Shown piece after piece: positions 19,228 through 27,950 of a DNA stretch of 64,000 nt. Within the stretch, counting starts at the first letter, position 1; every line of letters begins with the position of its first letter. The translations under genes and the position numbers were made by a program. The notes under the pieces were generated by a model. The model was not told where the DNA came from and made no database searches. It saw only the letters and a list, made by a program, of their open reading frames with translations. Source of the DNA: Bacteroidia bacterium (GTDB lineage Bacteria > Bacteroidota > Bacteroidia > Cytophagales > Flammeovirgaceae); the NCBI GenBank assembly GCA_030425505.1, contig JAUIAB010000007.1:56890-120889 (forward strand), given 5' to 3'.

Positions 19228-20553
19228 TTGGAGAGTAGTTTAGATGGAGATGTGCCGCTTAGTATCTTGCTTTCTATTGGTGAGATAGGTGCATCTTCTG
19301 TGATTCTATATTGTGTATCACTTTTATTACTGTTTGTTTCAGCTCTGGTCTCTGGAGCTGAAGTTGCATTCTTTTCTTTGTCTCCCTCTCAGGTAGAGGG
19401 TTTGAAAGAAAGTAAGGAAAGAAGCAGTAGTAGAATTTTACATCTTCTAGACACCCCTAAGCATCTACTTGCCACTATACTTATTTTGAATAATTTAGTC
19501 AATGTAGGTATAGTTACTTTGACGACTTTTGCTACTTGGCAAATTTTCGGTAAAGAGAATATTCTTTCTATAGTCATACTGACTGTTTTATCCACTGTAG
19601 CTATTGTTTTTTTCGGAGAGATTGTGCCTAAAGTATTAGCAACCCAAAAAAATTTGGCTTTTGCTCGTTTTACTCTCAACTTCCTTCAACTTTCCAAAAA
19701 AACTTTATATCCATTTGTCTGGCTTTTGCTACAGCTTAGTAAAAGAATTGAAAAAAAGGCTGAAAATAATGGATATAATTTGTCAGCAGATGAGCTCAAT
19801 GAAGCGGTTGAAATAACCTCAACTAAAGAGGTTACCGAAGAAGAAAAAGAGATTTTAAAAGGTATAGCAAGCTTTGGCACAAAAACGGTAAAGCAGGTTA
19901 TGAAGTCGCGAATGGATATTATTGCATTTGACATCGAGTTTGATTTTCACGAGCTGATGGACAGAGTTAATAAGAGTGGTTTCTCCAGGGTTCCTATTTA
20001 TCACGAGACTATTGATCAGCTAAAAGGAATTCTTTATATCAAAGATCTGATTCCTTTTATAAATAGAGATGAAAAGTTTAAGTGGCAAAGTCTTATTAGA
20101 AAAAACATCTTTTTTGTCCCTGAGAGTAAAAAAATTGACGAGCTTCTTCGTGACTTTCAGAAAAAAAGGGTGCATATAGCAATTGTGGTAGATGAATATG
20201 GAGGGACTTCAGGCTTGATAACTATGGAGGATATCATAGAGGAGATAGTAGGTGAGATTAATGATGAGTTTGATCAGGATGAGTTAAGCTATAAGAAAAT
20301 TGACTCCTCAAGATATATTTTTGAAGGAAAAACCACTCTCACCGATTTTTGCAAAACGCTTAATCTCAATACTGAGATTTTTGATGATGCCAAAGGTGAA
20401 AGTGAATCTCTAGGAGGCTTACTTTTGGAGCTTTTTGGAAAAATGCCTTCTTCTGGAGAAGAAATTGAACACTCCAACATTCAATTTACTGTTGTTTCAG
20501 TAAATCAAAAAAGAATTAAATCTGTTAAGGTTCAAGTAAAACCAACTAAATGA
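19228..20553 (+). CDS. gldE: Gliding-motility-associated transporter-like protein GldE (CNNM/CBS/CorC)
   Basis: A 441-residue membrane protein. The N-terminal region has four hydrophobic segments of the CNNM (DUF21) type with LVSGAEVAFFSL near residue 40. Then come two CBS domains (MKSRMDIIAFDIEFDF, FSRVPIYHETIDQLKGILY, HIAIVVDEYGGTSGLITMED) and a C-terminal CorC/HlyC domain (GESESLGGLLLELFGKMP). The order mutY-ssb-gldE is the usual setting of gldE, which supports the name over a generic hemolysin-family label. The most likely start is the TTG at 19228; no ATG lies near. The lipoprotein gldD that often follows is not present; an opposite-strand lipoprotein gene comes next. Confidence 0.88.
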   Translation: MESSLDGDVPLSILLSIGEIGASSVILYCVSLLLLFVSALVSGAEVAFFSLSPSQVEGLKESKERSSSRILHLLDTPKHLLATILILNNLVNVGIVTLTTFATWQIFGKENILSIVILTVLSTVAIVFFGEIVPKVLATQKNLAFARFTLNFLQLSKKTLYPFVWLLLQLSKRIEKKAENNGYNLSADELNEAVEITSTKEVTEEEKEILKGIASFGTKTVKQVMKSRMDIIAFDIEFDFHELMDRVNKSGFSRVPIYHETIDQLKGILYIKDLIPFINRDEKFKWQSLIRKNIFFVPESKKIDELLRDFQKKRVHIAIVVDEYGGTSGLITMEDIIEEIVGEINDEFDQDELSYKKIDSSRYIFEGKTTLTDFCKTLNLNTEIFDDAKGESESLGGLLLELFGKMPSSGEEIEHSNIQFTVVSVNQKRIKSVKVQVKPTK

Positions 20554-20563
20554 GTGGCTAATT

Positions 20564-21097
20564 TTAGCTAATATCTATTTCGATTTCAAATTTATCGCCT
20601 TCTACTTCTCTTGATAAAATATCTACCTCATGTTCGTCAAAGCCTTTCACTTTCCATATTTCATCTCTATCATCAGTTATTTTAGGGACACCATACTTGT
20701 GAGAGAAGAAGTCTATAAACTCAACTAGCATCGACTCGTATTCTACGATATCATGTATGGATACTAATAGTGTAATTGAGGATAGTTTTCCTTCAGAAAA
20801 CAGATAAGCTATAGAACCTTCTATGCCACCACCAGGCTTTAGTTCATAGTACAGTCTATCCGAAGCTTCACTTACCAAAACTCCAGATTCTTTTTTCTTT
20901 ACCTCTTCAAAAGAATCATGAATATCTATTCCTCTCAAAACGCCCATATAACTTAATGTAAGGTTTTGAAATTCTTTATCATAATGATGAAAGTGCTTTA
21001 CCTCTCCCGTTTCTCCCTTGACTACTTTTTCTTTTTGCTGCTTGCTACATGATGAAAAGAAGAACAGCAGAATACTTACAAAACAAACTAATCTCAT
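20564..21097 (-). CDS. Predicted lipoprotein of unknown function
   Basis: A 177-residue protein with a lipoprotein signal (RLVCFVSILLFFFSSCSKQ; lipobox cysteine near residue 18). The mature part is acidic, with alternating strands and a helix (FEEVKKKESGVLVSEASDR, LLVSIHDIVEYESMLVEFID). I do not recognise the family. It converges on gldE with 10 bp between the stop codons, at the place where gldD is often found in relatives, but it shows no resemblance to GldD. Confidence 0.7.
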   Translation of the reverse strand: MRLVCFVSILLFFFSSCSKQQKEKVVKGETGEVKHFHHYDKEFQNLTLSYMGVLRGIDIHDSFEEVKKKESGVLVSEASDRLYYELKPGGGIEGSIAYLFSEGKLSSITLLVSIHDIVEYESMLVEFIDFFSHKYGVPKITDDRDEIWKVKGFDEHEVDILSREVEGDKFEIEIDIS

Positions 21098-21293
21098 AAT
21101 TCTTTTTCTTTAATAAGGCACAAAACTATTAATAATTATTAACTAGCAAATAGTTACATGAAATCCATGATATAATTTAATTAGAAATATTTTTAAGCAT
21201 TTGATTTTTAGTAATTAACAGTGTGTTTTTGGGATTAATCAAGGATTATGTATACAGGGTATAATTTTAATGTAATTCTTCTGCTTTGGCATT

Positions 21294-22400
21294 GTGAAAA
21301 CAATAATTAGTGTTTTTCTTTTTTTTATAACTCTCTTTTTGACATTATCAGCTCACTCTCAAAATCTAGTCCCTAACGAGAGTTTTGAAAGTTTTAGTGG
21401 AAAAAACGAAAGTGGGTATTCTGATTTTTCAGAGATTAATAATTGGTATAATACGAATAAAAGGCAAAACACAAAGCTTTTTGGTACTCCAGATCTTTTA
21501 TACAGAACTGGTAATGAGATCTTTGAAAAGCATCGAACATCTTTTAAACCTCTTAAAGGAATTGCTGCGGCAGGGTTGATCACTTATATGCTTCGGGTAA
21601 AAAATTACCGTGAGTTTATATCTGTTAAGCTTAATGAAAGTCTAAAAAAAGGAGAGAAATATAAGCTTACTTTTAACCTTACGTGTGGAGATAAAACTAC
21701 TTTTGGTAGTATTGGGGTTAATAATTTTGGAGCTTATTTTTCCAGGTTTCCAATTGAGCAGTTTCAATATGAGCCAATAGGAGTCACACCACAAGTTGCT
21801 CTTAAAAATGTTTTTTATGACAATGAATGGACGTCTTTTTCTTTCGTATTTGAGGCTCAAGATGAATACCGGTATTTGACTTTAGGTAATTTTAGTTCTG
21901 ATGAAAATACCAATACTTTATATATCAAATATGACTTAGATCCTCAGGCATATTACTTTATTGATGAGGTTTCTTTAGAGAAGCATGTAGAGAAAAGTTT
22001 AATAGCTGAAAATTCAAAAACTATAAAAAAGGGAAATGATAGTGGTGCGGAAAAAACAGCAAGCAGAAAGGTAACAGAGCAGCAGCTTATACCAATCACC
22101 GAGTCAGAGATTGTAGTTTCTATATGGGATAGTGGTAAAAAGGATGGCGATATTATTACCCTTGAGTTTAATAATGAGAAAATACTAAAGGAGTTTAAGC
22201 TCAAGAAAAAGAAGAAAACAATTACGCTCTACCATCAAGAAAATAGCGAAAATACCTTATCCCTTTTTGCTCATAATTTAGGGAAGGAACCTCCAAATAC
22301 CGCTGCTTTTACGATTTCTTCAGGAGGAAAAACGTACCGGTTCAATCTGAGATCTGATTTGACCGAATCTGGTGCTGTAAAGTTTGTTAAAATAAAGTAG
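21294..22400 (+). CDS. Secreted protein with NPSFE-type carbohydrate-binding-like N-terminus
   Basis: A 368-residue protein starting at a GTG, with a signal peptide (IISVFLFFITLFLTLSAHSQ). The mature protein begins NLVPNESFESFSG, the start typical of jelly-roll/CBM-like domains in Bacteroidota surface proteins, extending to about residue 225 (FIDEVSLEKHV). A basic linker follows, then a C-terminal domain of about 90 residues with VVSIWDSGKKDGDIITLEFN and an ISSGGKTYRFNLRSDLT end. This second domain is a common stand-alone module in secreted proteins of the group. No sorting domain and no OmpA motif are visible. Role unknown; surface or periplasmic binding is inferred. Confidence 0.7.
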   Translation: MKTIISVFLFFITLFLTLSAHSQNLVPNESFESFSGKNESGYSDFSEINNWYNTNKRQNTKLFGTPDLLYRTGNEIFEKHRTSFKPLKGIAAAGLITYMLRVKNYREFISVKLNESLKKGEKYKLTFNLTCGDKTTFGSIGVNNFGAYFSRFPIEQFQYEPIGVTPQVALKNVFYDNEWTSFSFVFEAQDEYRYLTLGNFSSDENTNTLYIKYDLDPQAYYFIDEVSLEKHVEKSLIAENSKTIKKGNDSGAEKTASRKVTEQQLIPITESEIVVSIWDSGKKDGDIITLEFNNEKILKEFKLKKKKKTITLYHQENSENTLSLFAHNLGKEPPNTAAFTISSGGKTYRFNLRSDLTESGAVKFVKIK

Positions 22401-22603
22401 TGAGAGTAGCTTTTTAGTTTAGCAGGTCGTGATAATAATTTAACTTTGTATTGAAATCACATAGAATCCATGAGATGATTTACTGAGATGTATTTGTTGG
22501 CAAATGGTTATCAGCAACAAAATATATCCTTTTTTGAGGCAAATTAGTGGGTTTTATACAAAAGTTTTGACAGCACACTTCATCTAATTTTTGTTTTAAT
22601 AAA

Positions 22604-23557
22604 GTGGTAGGAAAAGATTTAGAATATGCTTCCAGTCAGCTAAAAAATGGAAATCTTGTAGCTATACCTACAGAAACCGTTTATGGACTGGCTGCTAATG
22701 CTTATGATGAGAGTGCTATTTTAAAAGTTTTTGAGGTTAAAAACCGACCAAAGTTTGACCCTTTAATTGTACATGTTCCTAATCTCAAAAAAGCACAAGA
22801 GGTAGTAAAAAATATTCCTGAGTGGGCAAGATTGATAGCTAAAGAGTTATGGCCAGGTTCATTATCGATACTACTACCTAAAAAAGATAACCTTAGCCCG
22901 TTAATCACAAGCGGACTAGATACAGTGGCTATTCGTGTACCCAATCATCCATTAACTCTACAGTTGCTAAGAAAGGTTGACTTTCCTTTAGTAGCGCCAA
23001 GTGCTAACCCTTTTGGTCATATTAGTCCGACATCTGCTCTACATGTAGAAAAAAACTTAGGAGAAAAGATATCTTATATTTTAGATGGGGGTTTATGTAC
23101 GGTTGGTATAGAATCTACTATTGTAGGAGAAGAAAATGGTAAAATTAAAATTTTTAGACAAGGAGGAATAGAAACATCAAAGCTCGAGAAATTATTAGGC
23201 ACAAAAATAGAAGTTTTGAAATCGGGGAATAACAAAAACCCTTCAGCACCAGGAATGCTAAAATCTCATTATGCTCCAAAAATACCATTGCAGGTTGGAA
23301 ATATTACTTCATTGATAGAAAAAAACACAGGTGAAAAAATCGTTGCTATATCCTTCAAAGACGATTATTCAGGTGAAAATGTAAAGGCAATTATTTTATC
23401 AAAAAATAAAGACCTCCATGAAGCTGCTAAAAACTTTTTTCATGCACTTCATCACGCAGAATCTCTATGCCCTAAGCTTATCATTGCAGAGTGGATGCCT
23501 GAAGAAGGACTAGGAAAAGCGCTAAATGATAAGCTCAAAAGAGCTTCTTGCAACTAA
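22604..23557 (+). CDS. L-threonylcarbamoyladenylate synthase (Sua5/YwlC type)
   Basis: A 317-residue enzyme making threonylcarbamoyl-AMP for the t6A modification of ANN-decoding tRNAs. The YrdC domain shows IPTETVYGLAANAYDE, the VKNRPKFDPLIVHV nucleotide/threonine site, the SANPFGHISPTSA loop and GIESTIVGEENG. The length and the tail with APGMLKSHYAPKIPL mark the two-domain Sua5 form rather than the short TsaC. The GTG at 22604 is the best start (VGKDLEYASSQLKNG). Tail to tail with the response regulator at 23568. Confidence 0.93.
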   Translation: MVGKDLEYASSQLKNGNLVAIPTETVYGLAANAYDESAILKVFEVKNRPKFDPLIVHVPNLKKAQEVVKNIPEWARLIAKELWPGSLSILLPKKDNLSPLITSGLDTVAIRVPNHPLTLQLLRKVDFPLVAPSANPFGHISPTSALHVEKNLGEKISYILDGGLCTVGIESTIVGEENGKIKIFRQGGIETSKLEKLLGTKIEVLKSGNNKNPSAPGMLKSHYAPKIPLQVGNITSLIEKNTGEKIVAISFKDDYSGENVKAIILSKNKDLHEAAKNFFHALHHAESLCPKLIIAEWMPEEGLGKALNDKLKRASCN

Positions 23558-23567
23558 AAAGAAAACC

Positions 23568-23999
23568 TCAATGTACCTCTAACATCCATTCGCTAAAATA
23601 CTTTTCCAAAGTTGCTTTTAGCATTTCTTTTGTCAGTGGCTTATTCATAAAATCTGTTATTTCTTGAATACCTTCAGACCTCATTTTATCATCAGGATTT
23701 AAGGAGGTTGTTAGCATTACCACAACTATTCTTCCCTTTTGGCTTTTATCTAGCCTTTTATATTCTTCTAAAAACTCCCAGCCGTTCATAGCTGGCATAT
23801 TAATATCTAAAAAGATAAGATCTGGTCTTGGGTGCTCCCCATCTTCTTTTGACTTGAGGTAATCTAATGCTTCAAGACCACTTTGCACTGCTACAACCTT
23901 TTCAGCAAAGCCTGCTTGCTTAATTAGCATCTCATTGTAAAAGTTTGTAGGCTCATCATCATCAATAAGTAGAACACAGTTTAATTTTTTCTTAATCAT
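23568..23999 (-). CDS. Single-domain response regulator (receiver only)
   Basis: A 143-residue CheY-like protein. The acidic pocket is IDDDEP (residues 12-17), the phospho-acceptor is Asp65 in LIFLDINMPAMNG, the conserved Thr/Ser is in VMLTTS, and the Lys is in MNKPLTKEM. There is no output domain, so it probably acts by protein contact or passes phosphate on. It starts five bases after the stop of the histidine kinase gene and is the third gene of the cascade 25494-24005-23568. It resembles Rcp1-type partners of phytochrome-like kinases. Confidence 0.92.
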   Translation of the reverse strand: MIKKKLNCVLLIDDDEPTNFYNEMLIKQAGFAEKVVAVQSGLEALDYLKSKEDGEHPRPDLIFLDINMPAMNGWEFLEEYKRLDKSQKGRIVVVMLTTSLNPDDKMRSEGIQEITDFMNKPLTKEMLKATLEKYFSEWMLEVH

Positions 24000-24004
24000 A
24001 ATAC

Positions 24005-25489
24005 TTATTTCGGAATTGTAAAGTAAAATGTACTTCCATTACCTTCTTTAGAGTCAACCCAAATTTCTCCTCCATGCAAATCTACTATTTTCTTGCAATG
24101 AGCAAGACCTATACCAGTACCAGCATATTCTTTTTTAGAGTTTAATCTTTGAAATATTATAAAAATCCTTTCCTTATGTTTTGAGTCTATGCCAATACCA
24201 TTATCACTTACAGAAAAAGTCCAATGAGAAGGTTCTTCTCTAGAAGTAATTTTTATTACAGGGTTAGTATCCTTATCTCTAAATTTTATTGCATTGGATA
24301 TTAAATTTTGGAGTAACAGCCTTAGTTCAATTTCATAGCCTTTCACTGTAGGAAGTGAGTCTTTTTGAAGTGTCGCATTACTTTCATTGATTGCAACTAT
24401 CATATCGCTCTCAATGGCTTTAATCATCTCATCACAATTAACCTCCACTTTATCCATATTTCTTCCTATTCGAGAGTAATCTAGCAGACCTTTTATCAAC
24501 AAACTCATTCTTTTAGAAGCATCAATAATATAGCCCATACTCTTTGTGCCTACATCATCCAGCAGTTTGTTGTATTTCTCTGAAATTAACTCTGTGAAAC
24601 TTGAAATTGTACGCAGAGGTTCTTGTAGGTCATGGCTTGCTATATATACAAACTGTTCCAACTCTTTGTTTTTGGTCTCAAGCTGCTTCGAATAATCTTT
24701 AAGCTCTTGGTCTTTTTTTACCCTTTCAGTAATATCTTGTAGTGTCCCATAAAGTCTAACCAAGTTTCCATTATCGTCAATTTCCTGACTGCCATCACCC
24801 CTTATATATTTTAATACTCCTTCAGCGTCAAATATCCTATATTCAATAGGTATAGCTTTTTTTTCTTCAATAGCTTTTTCTGATGCCTTTTTTACTTTTT
24901 CTTTATCATCGGGGTGAATAAATGCAAAAAGATCTTCTACTTTGCCTGTATGTTTACTTTTATCTAAACCTAGAATACTAAACATTTCATCAGACCAAAT
25001 CACTTTATTCGTTGAAGGATACCATGTCCAACTTCCAATTTTCGCCAGAGATTGAGCTTCTTTTAGCAAAGCTTTCCCCTGCTTTAGATCTTCAGTTCTC
25101 CTTGCAACTTGCCTTTCCAAGTTTATATTTAGCTTTTCAAGACCATCAAAGCTCTTTTTTGCTACAGTAATCAAAGTAGTACATACCCAAATAACTATAA
25201 TGGAAATTATGCGATTGGCTAGTGGTAAGTGTCCAGGAATATTCAGGTCACTAGAAAGAAAATAACCAATTATTACTAAAGCAGAGCAAACTATACCTGC
25301 ATAAATAGAGGAAAAATTACCAGGAAAAAGCCAGCTATATAAAATAACTATACAATAAATAGAGCTTATGGATACTCCTACAGGAACATTAATATCAACT
25401 ATAAAAATAATTCCAGCTATAAAAGCAGCAAGGAAAACTAAAATGACATTAGTTAGGGTTATTGGACGCAATAAATTGTCTTTACTCAA
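24005..25489 (-). CDS. Membrane PAS-domain sensor histidine kinase (phytochrome-type H-box)
   Basis: A 494-residue kinase. Residues 10-110 hold four or five hydrophobic segments of no recognised sensor family, then a coiled coil (NLERQVARRTEDLKQGKALL), a PAS/PAC domain at about 145-258 (LAKIGSWTWYP, IHPDDKE, GTLQDITERVKKDQELKD), a HisKA domain with phospho-accepting His286 in ASHDLQEPLRTI, and a HATPase domain (NLISNAIKFRD, SVSDNGIGID, GTGIGLAHCKKIVDLHGG). The H-box is of the bacteriophytochrome-like class. It lies four bases downstream of the ethylene-receptor-like membrane protein and five bases upstream of the response regulator, so the three are almost certainly one operon and one pathway. 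Confidence 0.92.
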   Translation of the reverse strand: MSKDNLLRPITLTNVILVFLAAFIAGIIFIVDINVPVGVSISSIYCIVILYSWLFPGNFSSIYAGIVCSALVIIGYFLSSDLNIPGHLPLANRIISIIVIWVCTTLITVAKKSFDGLEKLNINLERQVARRTEDLKQGKALLKEAQSLAKIGSWTWYPSTNKVIWSDEMFSILGLDKSKHTGKVEDLFAFIHPDDKEKVKKASEKAIEEKKAIPIEYRIFDAEGVLKYIRGDGSQEIDDNGNLVRLYGTLQDITERVKKDQELKDYSKQLETKNKELEQFVYIASHDLQEPLRTISSFTELISEKYNKLLDDVGTKSMGYIIDASKRMSLLIKGLLDYSRIGRNMDKVEVNCDEMIKAIESDMIVAINESNATLQKDSLPTVKGYEIELRLLLQNLISNAIKFRDKDTNPVIKITSREEPSHWTFSVSDNGIGIDSKHKERIFIIFQRLNSKKEYAGTGIGLAHCKKIVDLHGGEIWVDSKEGNGSTFYFTIPK

Positions 25490-25493
25490 AACG

Positions 25494-25973
25494 TTATCTT
25501 TGTAGTTCAGCTAATTTTTTATTGAGCAAATCAATTTCCTTATCTTTATCCAATAATCTTGATTCTAAATCCCTAACCTTTTTATTATCACCAGAGTTAA
25601 TATTCAAAGCTTTTGGGAGATCTCTAATCAAGGCAAATGCAGTTGCCATACTTACAAGAGCTGTCAAAAATTTCACTAATGCACTTAAGCGATAGGCTGG
25701 CCACCAAAAAAGTAGTGCATCAAGTATATGTGTAGTTCCACAAAGAATAATAAAAGCTCCAAAAAGCCAAAAAACAGGTAAAAAAGGAATATTAGGTTTT
25801 CTTTGAATAAACCAAATTAAAATAACGGGAATAATGAAGTAGGCTAGCCAAATTGCAACATCACTAGTGATGTACAGCCATCCGTGAAACTCACTCCATG
25901 TGCCACAATTCCAGCGAGGAGGCCAATCTGAAATATCAAAAAGTTTTGAGATGAAGTCTATTAGTGAACCCAT
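25494..25973 (-). CDS. Free-standing ethylene-receptor-like (ETR1-type) membrane domain with coiled-coil tail
   Basis: A 159-residue protein with three transmembrane helices between residues 35 and 115 and a charged coiled coil at 125-159. It aligns without gaps to the ethylene-binding domain of plant ETR1 and the cyanobacterial SynEtr1. Matches are Asp38 (ETR1 Asp25), Tyr45 (Tyr32), Pro49 (Pro36), Ile75 (Ile62), Cys78 (Cys65) and His82 (His69), with identical spacing. Cys and His are the copper ligands that make ethylene binding possible. Shared text includes the FGAFI-LCG-TH block and the KFLTALVSMATA helix. In plants the domain is fused to the kinase; here the kinase is the next gene, after four bases. 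Copper and ethylene binding are inferred from the residues. Confidence 0.88.
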   Translation of the reverse strand: MGSLIDFISKLFDISDWPPRWNCGTWSEFHGWLYITSDVAIWLAYFIIPVILIWFIQRKPNIPFLPVFWLFGAFIILCGTTHILDALLFWWPAYRLSALVKFLTALVSMATAFALIRDLPKALNINSGDNKKVRDLESRLLDKDKEIDLLNKKLAELQR

Positions 25974-26258
25974 AAGAGCATGAAATTATCGTTTACAACC
26001 GATAAACATTTTGTATAAGTGTTGCAATATTATAATTAATAACGGAAAACTGTTTAATGTTCTTTAAACATAAAGATTTTTTCATAAAAAAACCATTGAA
26101 TTACCATGTGAAAGCAATAGGAGTTAATCTTCTTGAGCAGTAGCAGTAACTTTATAAATTATACGAACCTACAGCTTCTTGAGCATTTTCACTCTTATAA
26201 ATTAACTTTAAACAACTTCTATGTAAATTGCATGCTTGAAAAGTGAGATAACGGATAT

Positions 26259-26660
26259 ATGCCATCAACTAGACAAAGGAAAGTAGGGAAACTATTGCAA
26301 AAAGAACTTGCAGAGATCTTTCAAACGCAAATGCACAGCTGGTTTGGAGGTGCTTTTATCACTGTAACTGAAGTCACGGTCACACCAGATTTGAAAGTTG
26401 CTAAAGTATACCTTAGCTTTTTTGATAAAAAAGAAAAAAACAATATCATGGATGTGGTATTAGATTGCAGCAGAAAAATTAAAGTAACTCTAGCTTCTAA
26501 TATTAGAAATCAGGTCAGAGCAATTCCAGATTTAAACTTTTACATTGACGACACAGAAGAGATTTCGCAAAGTGTAGAAGAGATGTTTAAAAAGATAGAT
26601 ATTCCGGACGAAAATGACCCAAAATATAAACCTGAAGATTATAAGTCCAACGAAGAGTAA
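26259..26660 (+). CDS. rbfA: Ribosome-binding factor A
   Basis: A 133-residue cytosolic KH-fold protein needed for maturation of the 30S subunit and 16S rRNA 5' end. Typical segments are RQRKVGKLLQKELAEIFQ at the N-terminus, VTVTPDLKVAKVYLSFF in the middle and LNFYIDDTEE-SQSVEEMFKKI towards the end. An acidic tail of about 20 residues follows, as in many relatives. The phosphatidylserine decarboxylase-like gene starts 11 bp after it. Confidence 0.95.
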   Translation: MPSTRQRKVGKLLQKELAEIFQTQMHSWFGGAFITVTEVTVTPDLKVAKVYLSFFDKKEKNNIMDVVLDCSRKIKVTLASNIRNQVRAIPDLNFYIDDTEEISQSVEEMFKKIDIPDENDPKYKPEDYKSNEE

Positions 26661-26671
26661 ACAAAAAGTAA

Positions 26672-27328
26672 ATGAGAATTCATAGAGAAGGTCGGTCATT
26701 TTTAATTCTTTTCCTGATCGTTCTGGCACTTGTAACTTCCTTAGTATATAGCTTTCTTCCTGTATGGGTATGGGCGCTAGTCAGTACGGTAGGAGTAATC
26801 AAGTTTTTGTTTTTTCTCCAGTTCTTTAGAAACCCCAAACCCAACCTGGCTAGTGGTGAAAATCTAATAATAGCTCCCGCTAATGGGAAAGTAGTAGTAA
26901 TAGAAAAAGCGCTTGAAAATGAATATTTTAAAGATGAAAGGTTGCAAATATCTATTTTCATGTCTCCATTTGACGTACATGTAAACCGAAACCCTATCTC
27001 TGGGATTTTAAAATATTTCAAATACCACCCAGGGAAATACCTTGTTGCTTGGCATCCAAAGTCAAGTACAGAAAATGAAAGAACAACTCTTGTAGTTCAA
27101 AAGAATAATGGAATAGAAGTCCTACTCAGGCAAATTGCTGGAGCAGTAGCTAGAAGAATAAAATGGTATGTGAAAGAGGGAGATTCCGTTGAGCAGGGTA
27201 ACGAATTTGGATTTATTAAATTTGGCTCTAGAGTAGACTTATTTTTGCCTGTAAACACGGAAGTTAAAACCAAGATCGGAGAAAAAACAGTAGCAGGAGA
27301 AACAGTGATTGCTAAGCTCCTGAGCTAA
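26672..27328 (+). CDS. psd: Phosphatidylserine decarboxylase family protein
   Basis: A 218-residue protein of the short (archaeal-type or Psd-like) form. The N-terminus has two hydrophobic segments (residues 10-50). The catalytic domain shows NGKVVVIEKA, FMSPFDVHVNRNPISG with the HVNR signature, HPGKYLVAWHPKS and the self-cleavage site FGSRVDLFLP, where the Ser of GS becomes the pyruvoyl group. It converts phosphatidylserine to phosphatidylethanolamine at the inner membrane. Translationally close to rbfA. The two dispersed repeat copies lie directly downstream. Confidence 0.92.
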   Translation: MRIHREGRSFLILFLIVLALVTSLVYSFLPVWVWALVSTVGVIKFLFFLQFFRNPKPNLASGENLIIAPANGKVVVIEKALENEYFKDERLQISIFMSPFDVHVNRNPISGILKYFKYHPGKYLVAWHPKSSTENERTTLVVQKNNGIEVLLRQIAGAVARRIKWYVKEGDSVEQGNEFGFIKFGSRVDLFLPVNTEVKTKIGEKTVAGETVIAKLLS

Positions 27329-27350
27329 AAACCTCATTATTGAAAAAATG

Positions 27351-27443
27351 AACAGACCATGTCTGATTTAAAACTGAGGCACACACGAAGCAATAATTAA
27401 GATGTACCCAAACAAACTAGGCAGGTCACAAATTTTAAACAGA
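27351..27443 (+). repeat. 93-bp dispersed repeat, copy 1 (tandem with copy 2)
   Basis: Begins AACAGACCATGTCTGATTTA and ends CAGGTCACAAATTTTAAACAG. Nearly identical to the next copy at a period of 96 bp, and related to copies at 47143-47230 and 51629-51720. It has no obvious coding capacity. Confidence 0.9.
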
Positions 27444-27446
27444 TGA

Positions 27447-27539
27447 AACAGACCATGTCTGATTTAAAACTGAGGCACACACGAAGCAATAATTAAGATG
27501 TATACCAAACAAACTAGGCAGGTCACAAATTTTAAATAG
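27447..27539 (+). repeat. 93-bp dispersed repeat, copy 2, ending at a start codon
   Basis: Second tandem copy. Compared with copy 1 it differs at a few bases (TGTATACC against TGTACCC). It ends exactly at base 27539, with the ATG of the DoxX gene at 27540, so it supplies that gene's immediate 5' leader. Confidence 0.9.
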
Positions 27540-27890
27540 ATGAAAATAAGAGCAAAAAGTATATTTTCCTGGGTAGTTTCCTTTCTTATTGCAGGAATTT
27601 TCATGATGGCAGGAGTTACTAAGGTTGTTGGTCAGAAGACTCAGGTCGAGCAATTTGAAAGCTGGGGGTATCCTCACTACTTTACATATGTAGTTGGAGT
27701 TATTGAACTAGCAATAGCATCCACACTACTTTTTCCTAAACTCAAATATTTTGGAGCATTAGGAGCTATTGTAGTAATGTTAGGAGCTATAATAACACTA
27801 ATAATAAATAACCAAACACATATGGTAATTGCTCCTATTATCGTTTTGTTATTAGCTATTTTGCAACTCCAGATATCGAAAAAACAATAA
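27540..27890 (+). CDS. DoxX family membrane protein
   Basis: A 116-residue protein with four transmembrane helices: AGIFMMAGVTKVVGQ at the first helix, then PHYFTYVVGVIELAIASTLL, a third segment at LGAIVVMLGAIITL, and a C-terminal helix. The AGVTKV and GVIELA motifs fit DoxX. These small proteins have been linked to thiosulfate oxidation or membrane oxidoreductase complexes, but the role here is unknown. The start codon touches a dispersed repeat, leaving no conventional Shine-Dalgarno sequence apart from repeat bases. Confidence 0.85.
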   Translation: MKIRAKSIFSWVVSFLIAGIFMMAGVTKVVGQKTQVEQFESWGYPHYFTYVVGVIELAIASTLLFPKLKYFGALGAIVVMLGAIITLIINNQTHMVIAPIIVLLLAILQLQISKKQ

Positions 27891-27950
27891 TTAGCCTCAT
27901 TAGAATAAGTTCATTTTTCACTGATAATCAGCTGGTTGCTTTTACTTCTT

